A stretch of 41,029 nucleotides of DNA from Tidjanibacter sp. (GCA_017466345.1 JAFTUI010000011.1:1-41029), one strand, 5' to 3'. Numbered from the stretch's first letter, positions 15,069-24,201 are shown. The notes: generated by a model from the letters alone, not told the origin. Translations and numbers: made by a program.

Positions 15069-16622
15069 ATGGCATTTAGGAGAGTATATAGTTCAGCAGT
15101 AGTGGGTATTAACGCCCTCACAGTGGAGGTCGAGGCAAATGTCTCGCCAGGTATAGGTATGTATTTGGTGGGACTGCCGGATAGTGCCGTCAAGGAGAGC
15201 CACGAGCGTATTCGCTCCGCCTTCGAGAATAGCGGACTGAGGATGGTGGGCAAAAAGACCATCGTAAATCTCGCGCCTGCCGACCTGAAAAAGGAGGGCT
15301 CATCGCTCGATTTGCCCATAGCCATTGCGATGTTGGCGGCAACCGAGCAGGTGGCAAATGAGAATATAGGCGAGTGGGTGATTATGGGCGAGTTGTCGCT
15401 CGATGGCACAGTAAAGCCCATAAAGGGTGCTCTGCCGGTGGCTATTGAGGCTCTGGCAAAAGGTTTTAGGGGTGTGATACTCCCCAAAGAGAATGCCGAT
15501 GAAGCGGCAGTTGTAGAGGGTTTGGAGGTTATTGGGGTAGGCTCGCTCAAAGAGGCTGTCGATTTCCTCAATGGAGTGCTTCCCATATTCCCCACCAAGG
15601 TCGCAACCGAACTGCTCTTTGTGGAGCGTGCCAATCGTTATGGCGAGGACTTTTCGGATGTAAAAGGTCAGGAGTACGTCAAGCGTGCTTTGGAGGTTGC
15701 GGCAGCAGGCGGTCACAACATTGTGATGATTGGTGCTCCGGGCTCGGGCAAGACTATGCTCGCCCGTAGGATGCCTACGATTATGCCCCCTTTGTCGCTC
15801 GAAGAGGCTCTCGAAACCACCAAGATACACTCCGTAGCGGGTAAGCTCGGCAGCGAGAAAGGACTCCTCACACGCCGTCCATTCCGTGCGCCCCACCACT
15901 TGGCCTCGGCAGTGGCTATGGTGGGCGGTGGCAGCAACCCCCAGCCCGGCGAGATTTCGCTCGCCCACAATGGCATACTCTTCCTCGATGAGCTGCCCGA
16001 GTTTGGCAGGTCCATATTGGAGGTTATGCGCCAGCCATTGGAGGACAAGGTGGTGACCGTTGCGAGGGCTAAGTACTCGGTGGTCTATCCTGCAAACTTT
16101 ATGCTCGTAGCTTCGATGAACCCCTGCCCTTGTGGCTACTACAACCACCCCACCAAGGAGTGCAACTGTTCGCGCTACGCTGTGGAGAAGTACATAAACA
16201 AAATTTCGGGTCCCCTAATGGACCGTATAGACATACAAATAGAGGTCACGCCCGTAGAGTACGACCAGATGCAGGAGCGTCAGCCTGCCGAGCCCAGCAG
16301 TGCCATTCGCCAAAGGGTTATTGCCGCCAGGGAGCGTCAGCAGAGGCGTTTTGAGGGCATCGAGGGTGTCTTTACGAATGCTATGATGAATAGCGCGATG
16401 ATTGCCGAGTTCTGTCCTCTGGACGAGCAATGTAGCGCACTGCTCGGTAGGGCTATGGAGCGACTGTCGCTCTCGGCAAGGGCCTACAACCGCATCATAA
16501 AGGTTGCCCGCACCATTGCCGACCTCGAAGGAGCCGAGCAAATCAACTCCTCGCACATCGCCGAGGCTATCGGCTACCGCAACCTCGATAGGGAGAATTG
16601 GGGTGTGAGAGTTGAGAATTGA
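15069..16622 (+). CDS. comM: YifB/ComM family Mg-chelatase-like AAA+ ATPase
   Basis: A 517-residue AAA+ protein. Residues 1-~170 form the Lon-protease-like ChlI domain (VEVEANVSPGIGMYLVGLPD, LDLPIAIAML). The ATPase follows with Walker A GAPGSGKTML (~222-231), Walker B ILFLDELPEF, and the C-terminal Mg-chelatase-like domain (SARAYNRIIKVARTIADLEG). A cysteine cluster (NPCPCGYY...CNC) is typical. ComM is a branch-migration helicase that helps integrate transforming DNA. The ATG at 15069 gives the standard start MAFRRVYSSAVVGI; upstream codons are repeat A1. Its stop lies within an AATTGAG array. comEC follows on the same strand. Confidence 0.95.
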   Translation: MAFRRVYSSAVVGINALTVEVEANVSPGIGMYLVGLPDSAVKESHERIRSAFENSGLRMVGKKTIVNLAPADLKKEGSSLDLPIAIAMLAATEQVANENIGEWVIMGELSLDGTVKPIKGALPVAIEALAKGFRGVILPKENADEAAVVEGLEVIGVGSLKEAVDFLNGVLPIFPTKVATELLFVERANRYGEDFSDVKGQEYVKRALEVAAAGGHNIVMIGAPGSGKTMLARRMPTIMPPLSLEEALETTKIHSVAGKLGSEKGLLTRRPFRAPHHLASAVAMVGGGSNPQPGEISLAHNGILFLDELPEFGRSILEVMRQPLEDKVVTVARAKYSVVYPANFMLVASMNPCPCGYYNHPTKECNCSRYAVEKYINKISGPLMDRIDIQIEVTPVEYDQMQERQPAEPSSAIRQRVIAARERQQRRFEGIEGVFTNAMMNSAMIAEFCPLDEQCSALLGRAMERLSLSARAYNRIIKVARTIADLEGAEQINSSHIAEAIGYRNLDRENWGVRVEN

Positions 16623-16663
16623 GAATTGAGAATTGAGAATTGAGCGATGAGAGTTGAGAATTA
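16611..16663. repeat. AATTGAG 7-bp array overlapping the comM stop
   Basis: About seven imperfect units. The first TGA of the array is the comM stop codon. Confidence 0.88.
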
Positions 16664-16666
16664 ATG

Positions 16667-16690
16667 TGCGCCTACGGCGCATATTTTTTA
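16667..16690 (+). terminator. Intrinsic terminator-like hairpin before comEC
   Basis: TGCGCC-TAC-GGCGCA (16667-16681) followed by TATTTTTTA. It lies after the comM stop and 16 bases before the comEC start, so comEC would need read-through. The same hairpin with another loop is at 77-91. Confidence 0.7.
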
Positions 16691-16705
16691 ATCCCGCACT
16701 ACCCT

Positions 16706-18166
16706 ATGCGAAACCTACCGCCTTTTCTAAGAATTTTGCCACTCGTTGTGGTGGGTATACTCTTGGGAAACGTACTCACCATTGAGGCGTGGTGGGTGGC
16801 TGCGGCTGCGGCTCTTTGTTCGCTCATTGGCTACTTATGGCGCAAAAGGGGCGTTGCAGAGATATACATCTCACTCTCGATACTCCTTTGGGCGATGGCT
16901 TCAACCGAAATACGCACACCCAAACAGATACCAGAGCCTTCGGCTCCCTCTGAGGTGGAGGTTGTCGTAGCCACCGTACCTCACACTTCGGGGCGTTGGC
17001 AACAATGTGAGGCAGCGTCCACCATAGACAACCGAAGTGTGAAGATTATGCTCCGTGCCGACACCGCAATATGCGTTTCGCTCGGAGAGAGGGGCATAGC
17101 AAGTGGCTATCTAAATCCTCTGCCAGAGGGTTCTTATGGCAACCTTATGCGCCGCAGAGGGTTTGTGGGCACACTCTACATTACCTCGCCTCTGGATTGG
17201 CAACCACTCGGCATCACCACCTCCCCTGCCATTGCTGCACGCAGGGTGCAACATACTCTCGCAGGGCGTATTGACTCTCTCGGCTTGGAGCATAACGAGG
17301 GAGCTATCGTGAAGGCTATGCTCTTGGGCGAGAGGAGCGACATCAGCCCCTCGCTACGCAAGGCATACTCTCGCGCGGGTGCTTCCCACATCCTCGCCAT
17401 ATCGGGACTCCACGTTGGTATTGTGGCAATGGTTGTATGGTGGCTCTGCTGGCTACTGCCTATTGTGGGACGTAGGGGACACATCGTGCGCAACTGCATA
17501 GCCTCCGCCATAATGATACTCTACGCCATCATCTGTGGATTGTCGCCCTCGGTAGTGAGGGCAACCATTATGTTTGTGGTGGCGCAGATGGCTCTCGGCT
17601 ATGGCACCTCGCGAAATACGATGAATACACTGTGCGGCGCAGTGACTATAATGCTACTCTTCAACCCCAACAATCTCTACGACATCAGTTTTCTGCTCTC
17701 GGCCACAGCTGTGGCGGGTATCTTGGTAGGTCTGCGCCCAATGAGTGAGTTTATGGGTGGCGAAGGTGGCGGTGCACTGCTAAGAGCCCTGAGAGGTGTT
17801 GTCGTTGTGGGATTGTGCTCCACCCTCGCAACACTTCCACTTGTTGCGCACACATTCTCCACCGCAAGCCTTGTGGGAATTTTTCTCAACCCTATTGTGA
17901 TACTTACTGCCGAAATTATTGTGACCATCGGATTAATTTGGGTATCTTTGCCCTTTGGGTGGTTACAACCTGTCGCCAAGTGGATAATTGGCGGAGCTGC
18001 CGAGTTGCAAAACCGCACTGTGGAGTATGCCTCGGGGCTCTCGTGGTCGGCGGTGGAGTGCGAGGTACCACTATGGGTAACACTCTTAGCCTACGGAGCA
18101 ATGTTAGCAGCCATTATTGTGGCCTCACAATGGAAAGAGCGTAAAAGATGGAAAATGGAGATTTAA
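16706..18166 (+). CDS. comEC: ComEC/Rec2-type DNA uptake channel, short form
   Basis: A 486-residue polytopic membrane protein. After two N-terminal membrane helices (residues ~8-50) comes a soluble OB-like region (~70-190, EVEVVVATVPHTSGRWQQCE), then the competence domain with the diagnostic GASHILAISGLHVGI at ~226-240 and about seven hydrophobic helices. ComEC conducts single-stranded transforming DNA across the inner membrane. The C-terminal metallo-beta-lactamase domain of long ComEC proteins (~700-780 residues) is absent and the protein ends after the membrane domain. The start MRNLPPFLRILPL at 16706 is preferred over an ATG at 16664 that lies in the terminator hairpin. Its end overlaps the next gene by 19 bases. 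Confidence 0.92.
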   Translation: MRNLPPFLRILPLVVVGILLGNVLTIEAWWVAAAAALCSLIGYLWRKRGVAEIYISLSILLWAMASTEIRTPKQIPEPSAPSEVEVVVATVPHTSGRWQQCEAASTIDNRSVKIMLRADTAICVSLGERGIASGYLNPLPEGSYGNLMRRRGFVGTLYITSPLDWQPLGITTSPAIAARRVQHTLAGRIDSLGLEHNEGAIVKAMLLGERSDISPSLRKAYSRAGASHILAISGLHVGIVAMVVWWLCWLLPIVGRRGHIVRNCIASAIMILYAIICGLSPSVVRATIMFVVAQMALGYGTSRNTMNTLCGAVTIMLLFNPNNLYDISFLLSATAVAGILVGLRPMSEFMGGEGGGALLRALRGVVVVGLCSTLATLPLVAHTFSTASLVGIFLNPIVILTAEIIVTIGLIWVSLPFGWLQPVAKWIIGGAAELQNRTVEYASGLSWSAVECEVPLWVTLLAYGAMLAAIIVASQWKERKRWKMEI

Positions 18167-19302
18167 GCATACTTTTAAGCCCCGAATTTGGGCAGGAGGT
18201 GGAGCGCAACCTCACGCGAGAGCCAAACGCTATCGCTCTGGATAGGCGTGTGCTCAATGCTCGTCTTGTGGCTACCGAGGTGAAGTATCTCCAAAGGGCA
18301 ATGAAGAAACTCCCCTCCTACTACGCCGCACGCGCCATACTGCCCTCGCTTGCCTTCGAGCAGTCGAGTAGCGAGGAGTGCGCCGCTCACAAACCCTTTT
18401 CGGGCTCGCTGGCGGTGGATTTGACCTGCGGATTGGGCGTTGATACTCTCTACCTCTCCAAGCGTTTCGAGCGTGTGGTAGCAATAGAGCGCAACTGCGA
18501 GTTGGCAGCCATAACACGCCACAATCTCTCGCTTATGGGCGCACGGAATGTGGAGGTTGTGTGTGGCAACTCGGAGGAGTACCTTGCAACGCTCACTCAC
18601 GCCGACCTCATCTATGCCGACCCCGACAGGCGCAGTGTTGAGGGCAAGAAGATGGTCTGCTTGGAGGACTGTTCGCCCAACATCGCCGCCCTACTGCCTC
18701 TGCTCCGAGAAAAAACCGACCGAATTGTCGTAAAACTATCGCCTATGTTCGATACCAAAGAGGCGTTGGTGGCTTTCGGCAAGGGGGCAAGCGTGGAGGT
18801 GGTGTCGCTCGGTGGCGAGGTCAAGGAGGTGGTGGTAACGTGGAGCCGCGAGAGTACCGAGAGCCGCATAACAGCCACAGCACTCGGCTTAGGGTCGTTC
18901 GGAGTTGCTGCCGAGCGCGAGAAATCCTCCACAGAGCACACTTTCAACCCCACGCACTACGGCTATCTTGTGGTGCCCGATGCTGCTCTACGCAAAGCGG
19001 GGGTGGTGGCAGAGTGGTGCAAGGCTGAGGGGATGGACCACTACGGAGCCTACGCCTTTGCAACCGAGAAACCCACAACCACTATGGGACACCTATATAA
19101 TATAGAGCAGTGCCTACCGTGGCAACCCAAAAGGCTCAAACCTCTCGTGGGGCGTACCATACAAGTCATCCGTCACTCCTTCCCACTCTCAACAGCCGCC
19201 ATCTGCAAGGCTCTGGGAGCAAAGGAGGGCAAAGGCGACAGGTGGGCTTTTGCCGAGATAGAGCACGAACTATGGGCATTGAAGATAACAGAAACAAAAT
19301 AA
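18148..19302 (+). CDS. Class I SAM-dependent methyltransferase with THUMP-like domain
   Basis: A 384-residue protein. Residues ~85-230 form a Rossmann-fold methyltransferase with motif I VDLTCGLGVDTLYL, the acidic residue in VVAIERN and the catalytic-region motif YADPDRR, a DPPY variant seen in this family. The C-terminal ~100 residues (HYGYLVVPDAALRKAGVVAE; IQVIRHSFPLS) match the THUMP-like domain of Bacteroidetes methyltransferases. The substrate is probably RNA but is not known. The 19-base overlap with comEC and the 5-base gap to kdsC indicate a single transcript. Confidence 0.88.
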   Translation: MENGDLSILLSPEFGQEVERNLTREPNAIALDRRVLNARLVATEVKYLQRAMKKLPSYYAARAILPSLAFEQSSSEECAAHKPFSGSLAVDLTCGLGVDTLYLSKRFERVVAIERNCELAAITRHNLSLMGARNVEVVCGNSEEYLATLTHADLIYADPDRRSVEGKKMVCLEDCSPNIAALLPLLREKTDRIVVKLSPMFDTKEALVAFGKGASVEVVSLGGEVKEVVVTWSRESTESRITATALGLGSFGVAAEREKSSTEHTFNPTHYGYLVVPDAALRKAGVVAEWCKAEGMDHYGAYAFATEKPTTTMGHLYNIEQCLPWQPKRLKPLVGRTIQVIRHSFPLSTAAICKALGAKEGKGDRWAFAEIEHELWALKITETK

Positions 19303-19307
19303 AAACT

Positions 19308-19853
19308 ATGGGAAACTTTAAGGAAGATATTGCAAAGGCTGAGGCTTTTGTATTCGATGTGGATGGTGTCTTTACCGATGGAGGTATCATCCCTTTGGCA
19401 GATGGCGACTTCATCCGCAAGTACAACGCCAAGGATGGCTATGCGGTGGCTTACGCCATAAAGATGGGCTATAAGGTCATTGTCATAAGCGGTGGCAGGG
19501 GCGCAATACTGCGAAAACGCTTCGAGCACTTCGGTGTCAAGGAACTCCACCTCGATGTTGCCGATAAGTTGGGCTGTCTTGAAGAGGTAATCGCCCGCCT
19601 TGGGCTCAATCGCGAGAATGTTATCTTCGTGGGCGATGACATCCCCGACTTGGAGTGTATGAAGGCTGTGGGGCTGCCCGTAGCGCCTGCCGATGCCGCC
19701 TGGGAGTGCATCGAGGCTGCTCGCTATGTGTCCGAGTTCGGTGGCGGCAAAGGCTGCGTGAGGGATATTGTCGAACAGGTGCTCCGCGCCCACGGTAAAT
19801 GGGCTCTCAACTCCGAGGGAGTGACCTGCTCAAAAGACGTTAAGAGCAATTAG
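19308..19853 (+). CDS. kdsC: KDO-8-phosphate phosphatase, HAD superfamily
   Basis: A 181-residue HAD phosphatase of the KdsC type, which makes KDO for lipopolysaccharide. Catalytic Asp17 and Asp19 lie in FVFDVDGVFTDGG, the Thr/Ser motif in VISGGRGAILRKR, the Lys in ADKLGCL and the metal-binding acid in VGDDIPDLECM. The family acts as tetramers without a cap. The frame is open for 66 codons upstream, but that part shadows the methyltransferase; the ATG at 19308 (MGNFKEDIAKAEAF) gives the family length. N-acylneuraminate-linked HADs are a less likely alternative. Repeat-rich sequence begins after the stop. Confidence 0.92.
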   Translation: MGNFKEDIAKAEAFVFDVDGVFTDGGIIPLADGDFIRKYNAKDGYAVAYAIKMGYKVIVISGGRGAILRKRFEHFGVKELHLDVADKLGCLEEVIARLGLNRENVIFVGDDIPDLECMKAVGLPVAPADAAWECIEAARYVSEFGGGKGCVRDIVEQVLRAHGKWALNSEGVTCSKDVKSN

Positions 19854-20346
19854 GCTGTGCCTAATTTTTGTCCAACGTCTAACGTCCAACGTCTAATGGC
19901 GCGGGCGGGGAAGAATGCACTTTCTTCTCCGCCCGAGTCTTTAATAGGGGAGATGGGAGAAATGAGAGATATGAGAGATATGAGAGATATGAGAGATATG
20001 AGAGATATGAGAGATATGAGAGATATGAGAGATATGAGAGATATGAGAGATATGGTAGTTACAGACCTCTCCCGCTGCTTCGCAGCACCCTCCCCTAACT
20101 TAGGGGAGGGTTACAAGGGTTACAAGGGTTACAAGGATTACAAGGAGTCTTAGTATGCTACCCCTGTTATCCCTGTTACCCCTGTTACCCCTGTTACCCC
20201 TACTACCCCTACTACCCCTGCTACCCCTGTTACCCTTGTTACCCCTGTTACCCCTATAACCCCTGTAAAACACCTCCCCCTAATTCACGGGTATCTTTTT
20301 TAATACCCGTGAATTAGGGGGAGGGAGTCGTTAGACGTTAGACCGA
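19854..20346. repeat. Composite repeat region between kdsC and the mmd operon
   Basis: No gene; an ORF reading MRDMRDMRD across it is an artefact of the array. In order: GTCTAACGTC/GTCCAACGTC repeats (19870-19896); a 9-bp ATGAGAGAT array of about ten units (19961-20053); a hairpin module (20063-20108) ending in CCTCCCCTAACTTAGGGGAG; a 9-bp GGTTACAAG array (20109-20148); a 9-bp CCCCTGTTA-type array of about twelve units (20160-20266); a 22-bp hairpin (20273-20324); and GTTAGAC repeats ending in CCGAAAAA (20329-20349), after which structured repeat E3 begins. Confidence 0.85.
20273..20324. terminator. 22-bp perfect hairpin, probable terminator
   Basis: A perfect 22-bp stem (20273-20294 with 20303-20324) with the 8-base loop CTTTTTTA. 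The inner part, GGGTAT-loop-ATACCC, recurs on the minus strand at 24934-24961 with different outer arms. It lies between the convergent kdsC and mmd transcripts, so transcription termination is the simplest role. Confidence 0.6.
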
Positions 20347-20515
20347 AAAAAACGATTTATGCGGAGGAAATTTGGTGCCAAGCAAAAAGGCGAGTCCGCA
20401 GTTTGCTGGTCGAGAGCAGTAAAAATTCATAGAACGAGATGGATGCAAGGCATACAAGAAAACGGCTTCCGCAGTTTACTTAACGTAAATGAGGAAGCCG
20501 TTTATCGAAGTATAA
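20347..20515. repeat. Structured repeat copy E3
   Basis: Left arm 20347-20400 resembles those at 8575-8628 and 34436-34476 (GGAGGAAATTT, GTGCCAAGCAA, GAGTCCGCA). The core hairpin 20460-20503 has a perfect 11-bp stem AAACGGCTTCC/GGAAGCCGTTT, the inner stem GTTTAC/GTAAAT and a 5-base loop. Compared with 8682-8725, seven of the eleven outer pairs are the same and the rest are changed on both strands. Confidence 0.88.
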
Positions 20516-20543
20516 CGCAGCAGACGCTCGTTATATGGATTTT

Positions 20544-21749
20544 TTAGCCGAGGAAGCACAGCAAAATACCCGCCGCCACCGCCGAACCAATAACACCCGA
20601 CACATTGGCACCCATAGCGTGCATCAGCAAGTAGTTGCTGGGGTTGGCTTTGAGGCCCTCGTTCTGCGATACGCGAGCAGCCATAGGAACTGCCGACACA
20701 CCTGCCGAACCAATAAGAGGGTTAATCTTCTTACCCTCGGGCAAGAATACGTTCATAAGTTTTGCGAGCAGAACACCACCTGCCGTACCGCACGAGAATG
20801 CTACAATACCGAGAGCCAAGATACCAAGGGTCTTGAAGTTCAAGAAGGCATCGGCAGTGGCAGTAGCACCTACGGTAATACCGAGGAGGATAACCACGAT
20901 GTTCATCAGCTCGTTCTGAACGGTCTTTGCCAGACGGTCCACAACACCGCACTCTTTCATAAGGTTACCGAGCATCAAGCAACCAATAAGAGGTGCTGCG
21001 CTGGGCAGAATAAGGGCGATGATGATGGTGATAACAATGGGGAAGACAATCTTCTCGGTCTTGGATACCTGACGCAAAGTGGTCATCTTAATCTGGCGCT
21101 CCTTCTCGGTCGTCAGACCCCTCATAATGGGGGGCTGGATAACGGGCACGAGAGCCATATAGGAGTAGGCAGCAATAGCGATGGGACCCAACAACTCAGG
21201 AGCCAACTTCGAGGTGAGGTAGATGGAGGTAGGACCATCGGCACCACCGATGATACCAATCGAACCAGCCTGCTCGGGGGTAAAGCCCATAGCGTAAGCA
21301 CCAATGAAGGTCATAAAGATACCAATCTGTGCAGCAGCACCCATCAAGAAACTCTTGGGGTTGGCAATCAGTGGACCAAAGTCGGTCATTGCGCCAACGC
21401 CAATGAAAATCAAACAGGGATAGATGCCGAGTTTAACGCCCAGATAGAGAAAGTCCAAAAGACCGCCACCATTGGCGAGTTCCTCCCAGTGAACGTGACC
21501 TCCCGAGAAGAGTTCCGAGTGGAACATCTCGGCACCAGGGAGGTTCGTGAGAAGCATACCGAAAGCGATGGGAAGCAGCAGCAAAGGCTCGTACTGCTTC
21601 TTGATGGCGAGGTAGAGGAGGAAGCAAGCGAGTGCCAACATCACAAGGCACTTCCAGCCGCCAGCCTCAACGAACATCATATAGATACCCGAAGATTGGA
21701 GGAAATCTACGATGCTCTCGCCTACGAACGAAGAAAGGAATGTAGTCAT
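20544..21749 (-). CDS. mmdB: Methylmalonyl-CoA decarboxylase beta subunit (Na+ pump)
   Basis: A 401-residue polytopic membrane protein of the OadB/MmdB/GcdB family. It decarboxylates carboxybiotin on MmdC and uses the energy to export Na+. The signature [20 protein letters not shown] contains the conserved Asp that binds sodium, followed by [16 protein letters not shown] and a second conserved block [18 protein letters not shown]. Around ten hydrophobic segments are visible. It is last in the operon, 23 bases after mmdC. Length is close to the usual ~400, with a longer N-terminal hydrophobic region. Confidence 0.95.
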   Translation of the reverse strand: MTTFLSSFVGESIVDFLQSSGIYMMFVEAGGWKCLVMLALACFLLYLAIKKQYEPLLLLPIAFGMLLTNLPGAEMFHSELFSGGHVHWEELANGGGLLDFLYLGVKLGIYPCLIFIGVGAMTDFGPLIANPKSFLMGAAAQIGIFMTFIGAYAMGFTPEQAGSIGIIGGADGPTSIYLTSKLAPELLGPIAIAAYSYMALVPVIQPPIMRGLTTEKERQIKMTTLRQVSKTEKIVFPIVITIIIALILPSAAPLIGCLMLGNLMKECGVVDRLAKTVQNELMNIVVILLGITVGATATADAFLNFKTLGILALGIVAFSCGTAGGVLLAKLMNVFLPEGKKINPLIGSAGVSAVPMAARVSQNEGLKANPSNYLLMHAMGANVSGVIGSAVAAGILLCFLG

Positions 21750-21772
21750 ATCTCTGTCTCCTTTACTTTATT

Positions 21773-22228
21773 TTAGCCGAGAATAATCAGAGCATCGCCC
21801 TCCTGAACATTTGCGCCCTGAGCAACGCAAACCTCCTTAACAACACCTGCGCGGTCGGCAGTGATGTTGTTCTCCATCTTCATAGCCTCCAAAACAGCTA
21901 CGGTCTGACCAACAGTCACATTATCGCCAACCTTAACATTGATAGCCAAAACAGTACCGGGCAGGGGCGAAGAGATCTTAGCACCACCTGCTGCGGCTGC
22001 CTTAGGTGCTGCGGCTGCTGCGGGAGTAGGAGCCGAGGTGGGAGCCGATGCCGAGTAGGTTGCTTTGGATACCTGTGGTTTGCTGGTAGGCATAGGTTTA
22101 ACACCGTCTACCTCAACGATATACTCGTTGCCATTAACGATTACGCGAGCAGTTTTCGAGGTGTGGTCGAGTTTATCGAGCTGCACTTTGTACTCGTTGT
22201 CGTTGATTTTCAAGTTATAGTTTTTCAT
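21773..22228 (-). CDS. mmdC: Biotin carrier subunit of methylmalonyl-CoA decarboxylase
   Basis: A 151-residue protein. Residues ~1-43 form a small N-terminal domain, ~45-82 an Ala/Pro-rich flexible linker, and ~85-151 a biotinyl domain. Biotin is attached to K117 in VLEAMKMENN. The protein carries carboxybiotin from MmdA to the membrane subunit MmdB. BirA, which would attach the biotin, is encoded at 33.5-34.2 kb. The gene lies 31 bases after the gamma-subunit gene on the minus strand. Confidence 0.95.
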   Translation of the reverse strand: MKNYNLKINDNEYKVQLDKLDHTSKTARVIVNGNEYIVEVDGVKPMPTSKPQVSKATYSASAPTSAPTPAAAAAPKAAAAGGAKISSPLPGTVLAINVKVGDNVTVGQTVAVLEAMKMENNITADRAGVVKEVCVAQGANVQEGDALIILG

Positions 22229-22259
22229 CTTTCTGTGTTTGTCTTAACTAATAAAATGA

Positions 22260-22613
22260 TTATTTGTGTTCGGGAAGACGGGTAAGACCGTGAATCTTCG
22301 AGTTCCAGGGCGAGTATGCACGTTTGATGGTCTGGATGGTCAATACCTCCGACTCCCTATCGTGCTCCTCACCTGCTGCAAGGCGGATAGCCATAGCGAT
22401 AGCGGCAACCTCCTCAGCAGTAATCATACCGGGAAGCACCACCTCTGCGGGCATCTCCTCGCCCTTGGCAGCACTCTTCTTGGCAACTTTCTGTTTGTGC
22501 TTAGCGGCAAATGCTACACCAAAAATCCTGATGATGTAGATCAAGAGCACCAAGGTAAGCGCAACAATCAAGAAACCAATAAGAGTAATCCACAAAACTT
22601 GTGACCAATTCAT
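22260..22613 (-). CDS. OadG-like gamma/delta subunit of the decarboxylase
   Basis: A 117-residue protein with one N-terminal membrane helix (residues ~8-34, LWITLIGFLIVALTLVLLIYIIRIFG), a Lys-rich linker and a C-terminal soluble region ending in YSPWNSKIHGLTRLPEHK, a typical ending for OadG-family subunits. These subunits tether the carboxyltransferase to the membrane pump. Position between mmdA and mmdC supports the assignment. Whether to call it gamma or delta depends on naming. Confidence 0.88.
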   Translation of the reverse strand: MNWSQVLWITLIGFLIVALTLVLLIYIIRIFGVAFAAKHKQKVAKKSAAKGEEMPAEVVLPGMITAEEVAAIAMAIRLAAGEEHDRESEVLTIQTIKRAYSPWNSKIHGLTRLPEHK

Positions 22614-22638
22614 ATTGTTTCGTTTTTAATGGTTCTTA

Positions 22639-24201
22639 CTACAAAGGAATGTTGCCGTGTTTCTTAGCGGGGTTCACCAGACGTTTGGTTGCCAAGCTCT
22701 GCAAAGCCCTAATCACGCGGAAGCGGGTGTTGCGAGGCTCAATAACATCATCGATGTAGCCGTAACTTGCTGCACGGTAGGGGTTCGAGAATTTGTCTTT
22801 GTACTCCTGCTCTTTCTCGGCGATGAGGGCAGCGCGAGCCTCGGGAGTCTCGGCAGCCTTAATCTCCTTAGCGCACAATACCTCAACAGCACCACTTGCA
22901 CCCATAACTGCAATCTCGGCGCAGGGCCAAGCGTAGTTGATGTCGCCACGGATGTGTTTCGAGCTCATAACGATGTAGGCACCACCGTAAGCCTTGCGGA
23001 GGGTAACGGTAACCTTAGCAACCGTAGCCTCGCAGTATGCGTAGAGGAGTTTTGCACCGTGGTCGATAACACCACCATACTCCTGACCGGTACCGGGCAA
23101 GAAGCCGGGAACGTCTACGAAGGTAACGATAGGAATGTTGAAGGCATCGCAGAAGCGAACAAACCTTGCAGCCTTGCACGAAGCCTTAATGTCGAGCACA
23201 CCTGCCATAAACTTAGGCTGGTTGGCGATGATACCTACGCTCTGACCATTGAACCTTGCAAAACCAGTGATGATGTTGCGAGCATAAGCAGCCTGCGACT
23301 CCAAGAACTCACCATTATCCACAACAGCGTGGATAACCTCGTACATATCGTAAGCCTTGTTGGGGTTGTCGGGAATGATGTCGTTGAGCGAATCCTCCAA
23401 GCGGTCGATGGGGTCCGAGCAAGCAACAACGGGGGTATCCTCCATATTGTTCTGGGGGATGTAGCTGATAAGCTGGCGGGTAATGTTGATAGCCTCCTCC
23501 TCGGTATCAACTGCAAAGTGGGTAACACCCGACTTGCTGGCGTGTACGCTTGCGCCACCGAGTTGCTCCTGAGTTACGTCCTCGCCTACAACGGTCTTAA
23601 CAACCTTAGGACCAGTAAGGAACATATAGGAGGTGTCTTTCTTCATAATTACGAAGTCGGTCAGTGCGGGCGAATAAACTGCACCACCTGCGCAAGGACC
23701 AAGAATCAACGAAATCTGGGGAATAACACCGCTCGACATTACGTTGCGCTGGAAAATCTCTGCATAACCTGCCAAAGCGTTTACACCCTCCTGGATACGA
23801 GCACCACCCGAGTCGTTCAAGCCGATAACGGGAGCACCATTGCGCATTGCCATATCCATAATCTTGCAAATCTTCTCTGCCATAGTGAGCGACAAAGAAC
23901 CTGCCGATACAGTGAAGTCCTGAGCAAATACATAAACCAAGCGACCATCTACGGTACCATAACCGGTAACAACACCGTCACCAAGGGTGTGGCTCTTCTC
24001 CATACCGAAGTCTACGCAACGGTGAGTTACGAACATATCGAACTCCTCGAAGCTACCCTCGTCCAAGAGCATTGCAAGCCTCTCGCGAGCGGTATATTTA
24101 CCTTTCTCGTGCTGAGCGTCAATACGTTTCTGACCGCCGCCCATCTTTGCCTCCTCGCGCAACTCAATCAACTGCGCGATCTTATTTTGTATCTCACTCA
24201 T
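22639..24201 (-). CDS. mmdA: Methylmalonyl-CoA decarboxylase alpha / acyl-CoA carboxylase beta subunit
   Basis: A 520-residue carboxyltransferase of the crotonase-like ACC-beta family. It moves the carboxyl group from methylmalonyl-CoA to biotin on MmdC. Features: the N-terminal half with [12 protein letters not shown], the oxyanion regions [18 protein letters not shown] and [16 protein letters not shown], and the second half with [16 protein letters not shown] and [17 protein letters not shown]. Length is standard. The same fold serves propionyl-CoA carboxylase, but the genes next to it (mce, gamma, biotin carrier, Na+ pump) fit the decarboxylase. Second gene of the mce operon. Confidence 0.95.
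   Translation of the reverse strand: MSEIQNKIAQLIELREEAKMGGGQKRIDAQHEKGKYTARERLAMLLDEGSFEEFDMFVTHRCVDFGMEKSHTLGDGVVTGYGTVDGRLVYVFAQDFTVSAGSLSLTMAEKICKIMDMAMRNGAPVIGLNDSGGARIQEGVNALAGYAEIFQRNVMSSGVIPQISLILGPCAGGAVYSPALTDFVIMKKDTSYMFLTGPKVVKTVVGEDVTQEQLGGASVHASKSGVTHFAVDTEEEAINITRQLISYIPQNNMEDTPVVACSDPIDRLEDSLNDIIPDNPNKAYDMYEVIHAVVDNGEFLESQAAYARNIITGFARFNGQSVGIIANQPKFMAGVLDIKASCKAARFVRFCDAFNIPIVTFVDVPGFLPGTGQEYGGVIDHGAKLLYAYCEATVAKVTVTLRKAYGGAYIVMSSKHIRGDINYAWPCAEIAVMGASGAVEVLCAKEIKAAETPEARAALIAEKEQEYKDKFSNPYRAASYGYIDDVIEPRNTRFRVIRALQSLATKRLVNPAKKHGNIPL

Noticed and set aside
19110-19307. Longer N-terminus for KdsC
   Set aside because: These codons lie in another frame of the methyltransferase gene; the family start is the ATG at 19308.
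19857-20153. ORF with a repeated MRD peptide
   Set aside because: It is the translation of the ATGAGAGAT array and begins and ends in repeats; no gene-like sequence lies outside the array.
19961-20266. Regular repeats that could suggest a CRISPR array
   Set aside because: Units are nine bases with no spacers, and no cas genes are present; these are simple tandem arrays.
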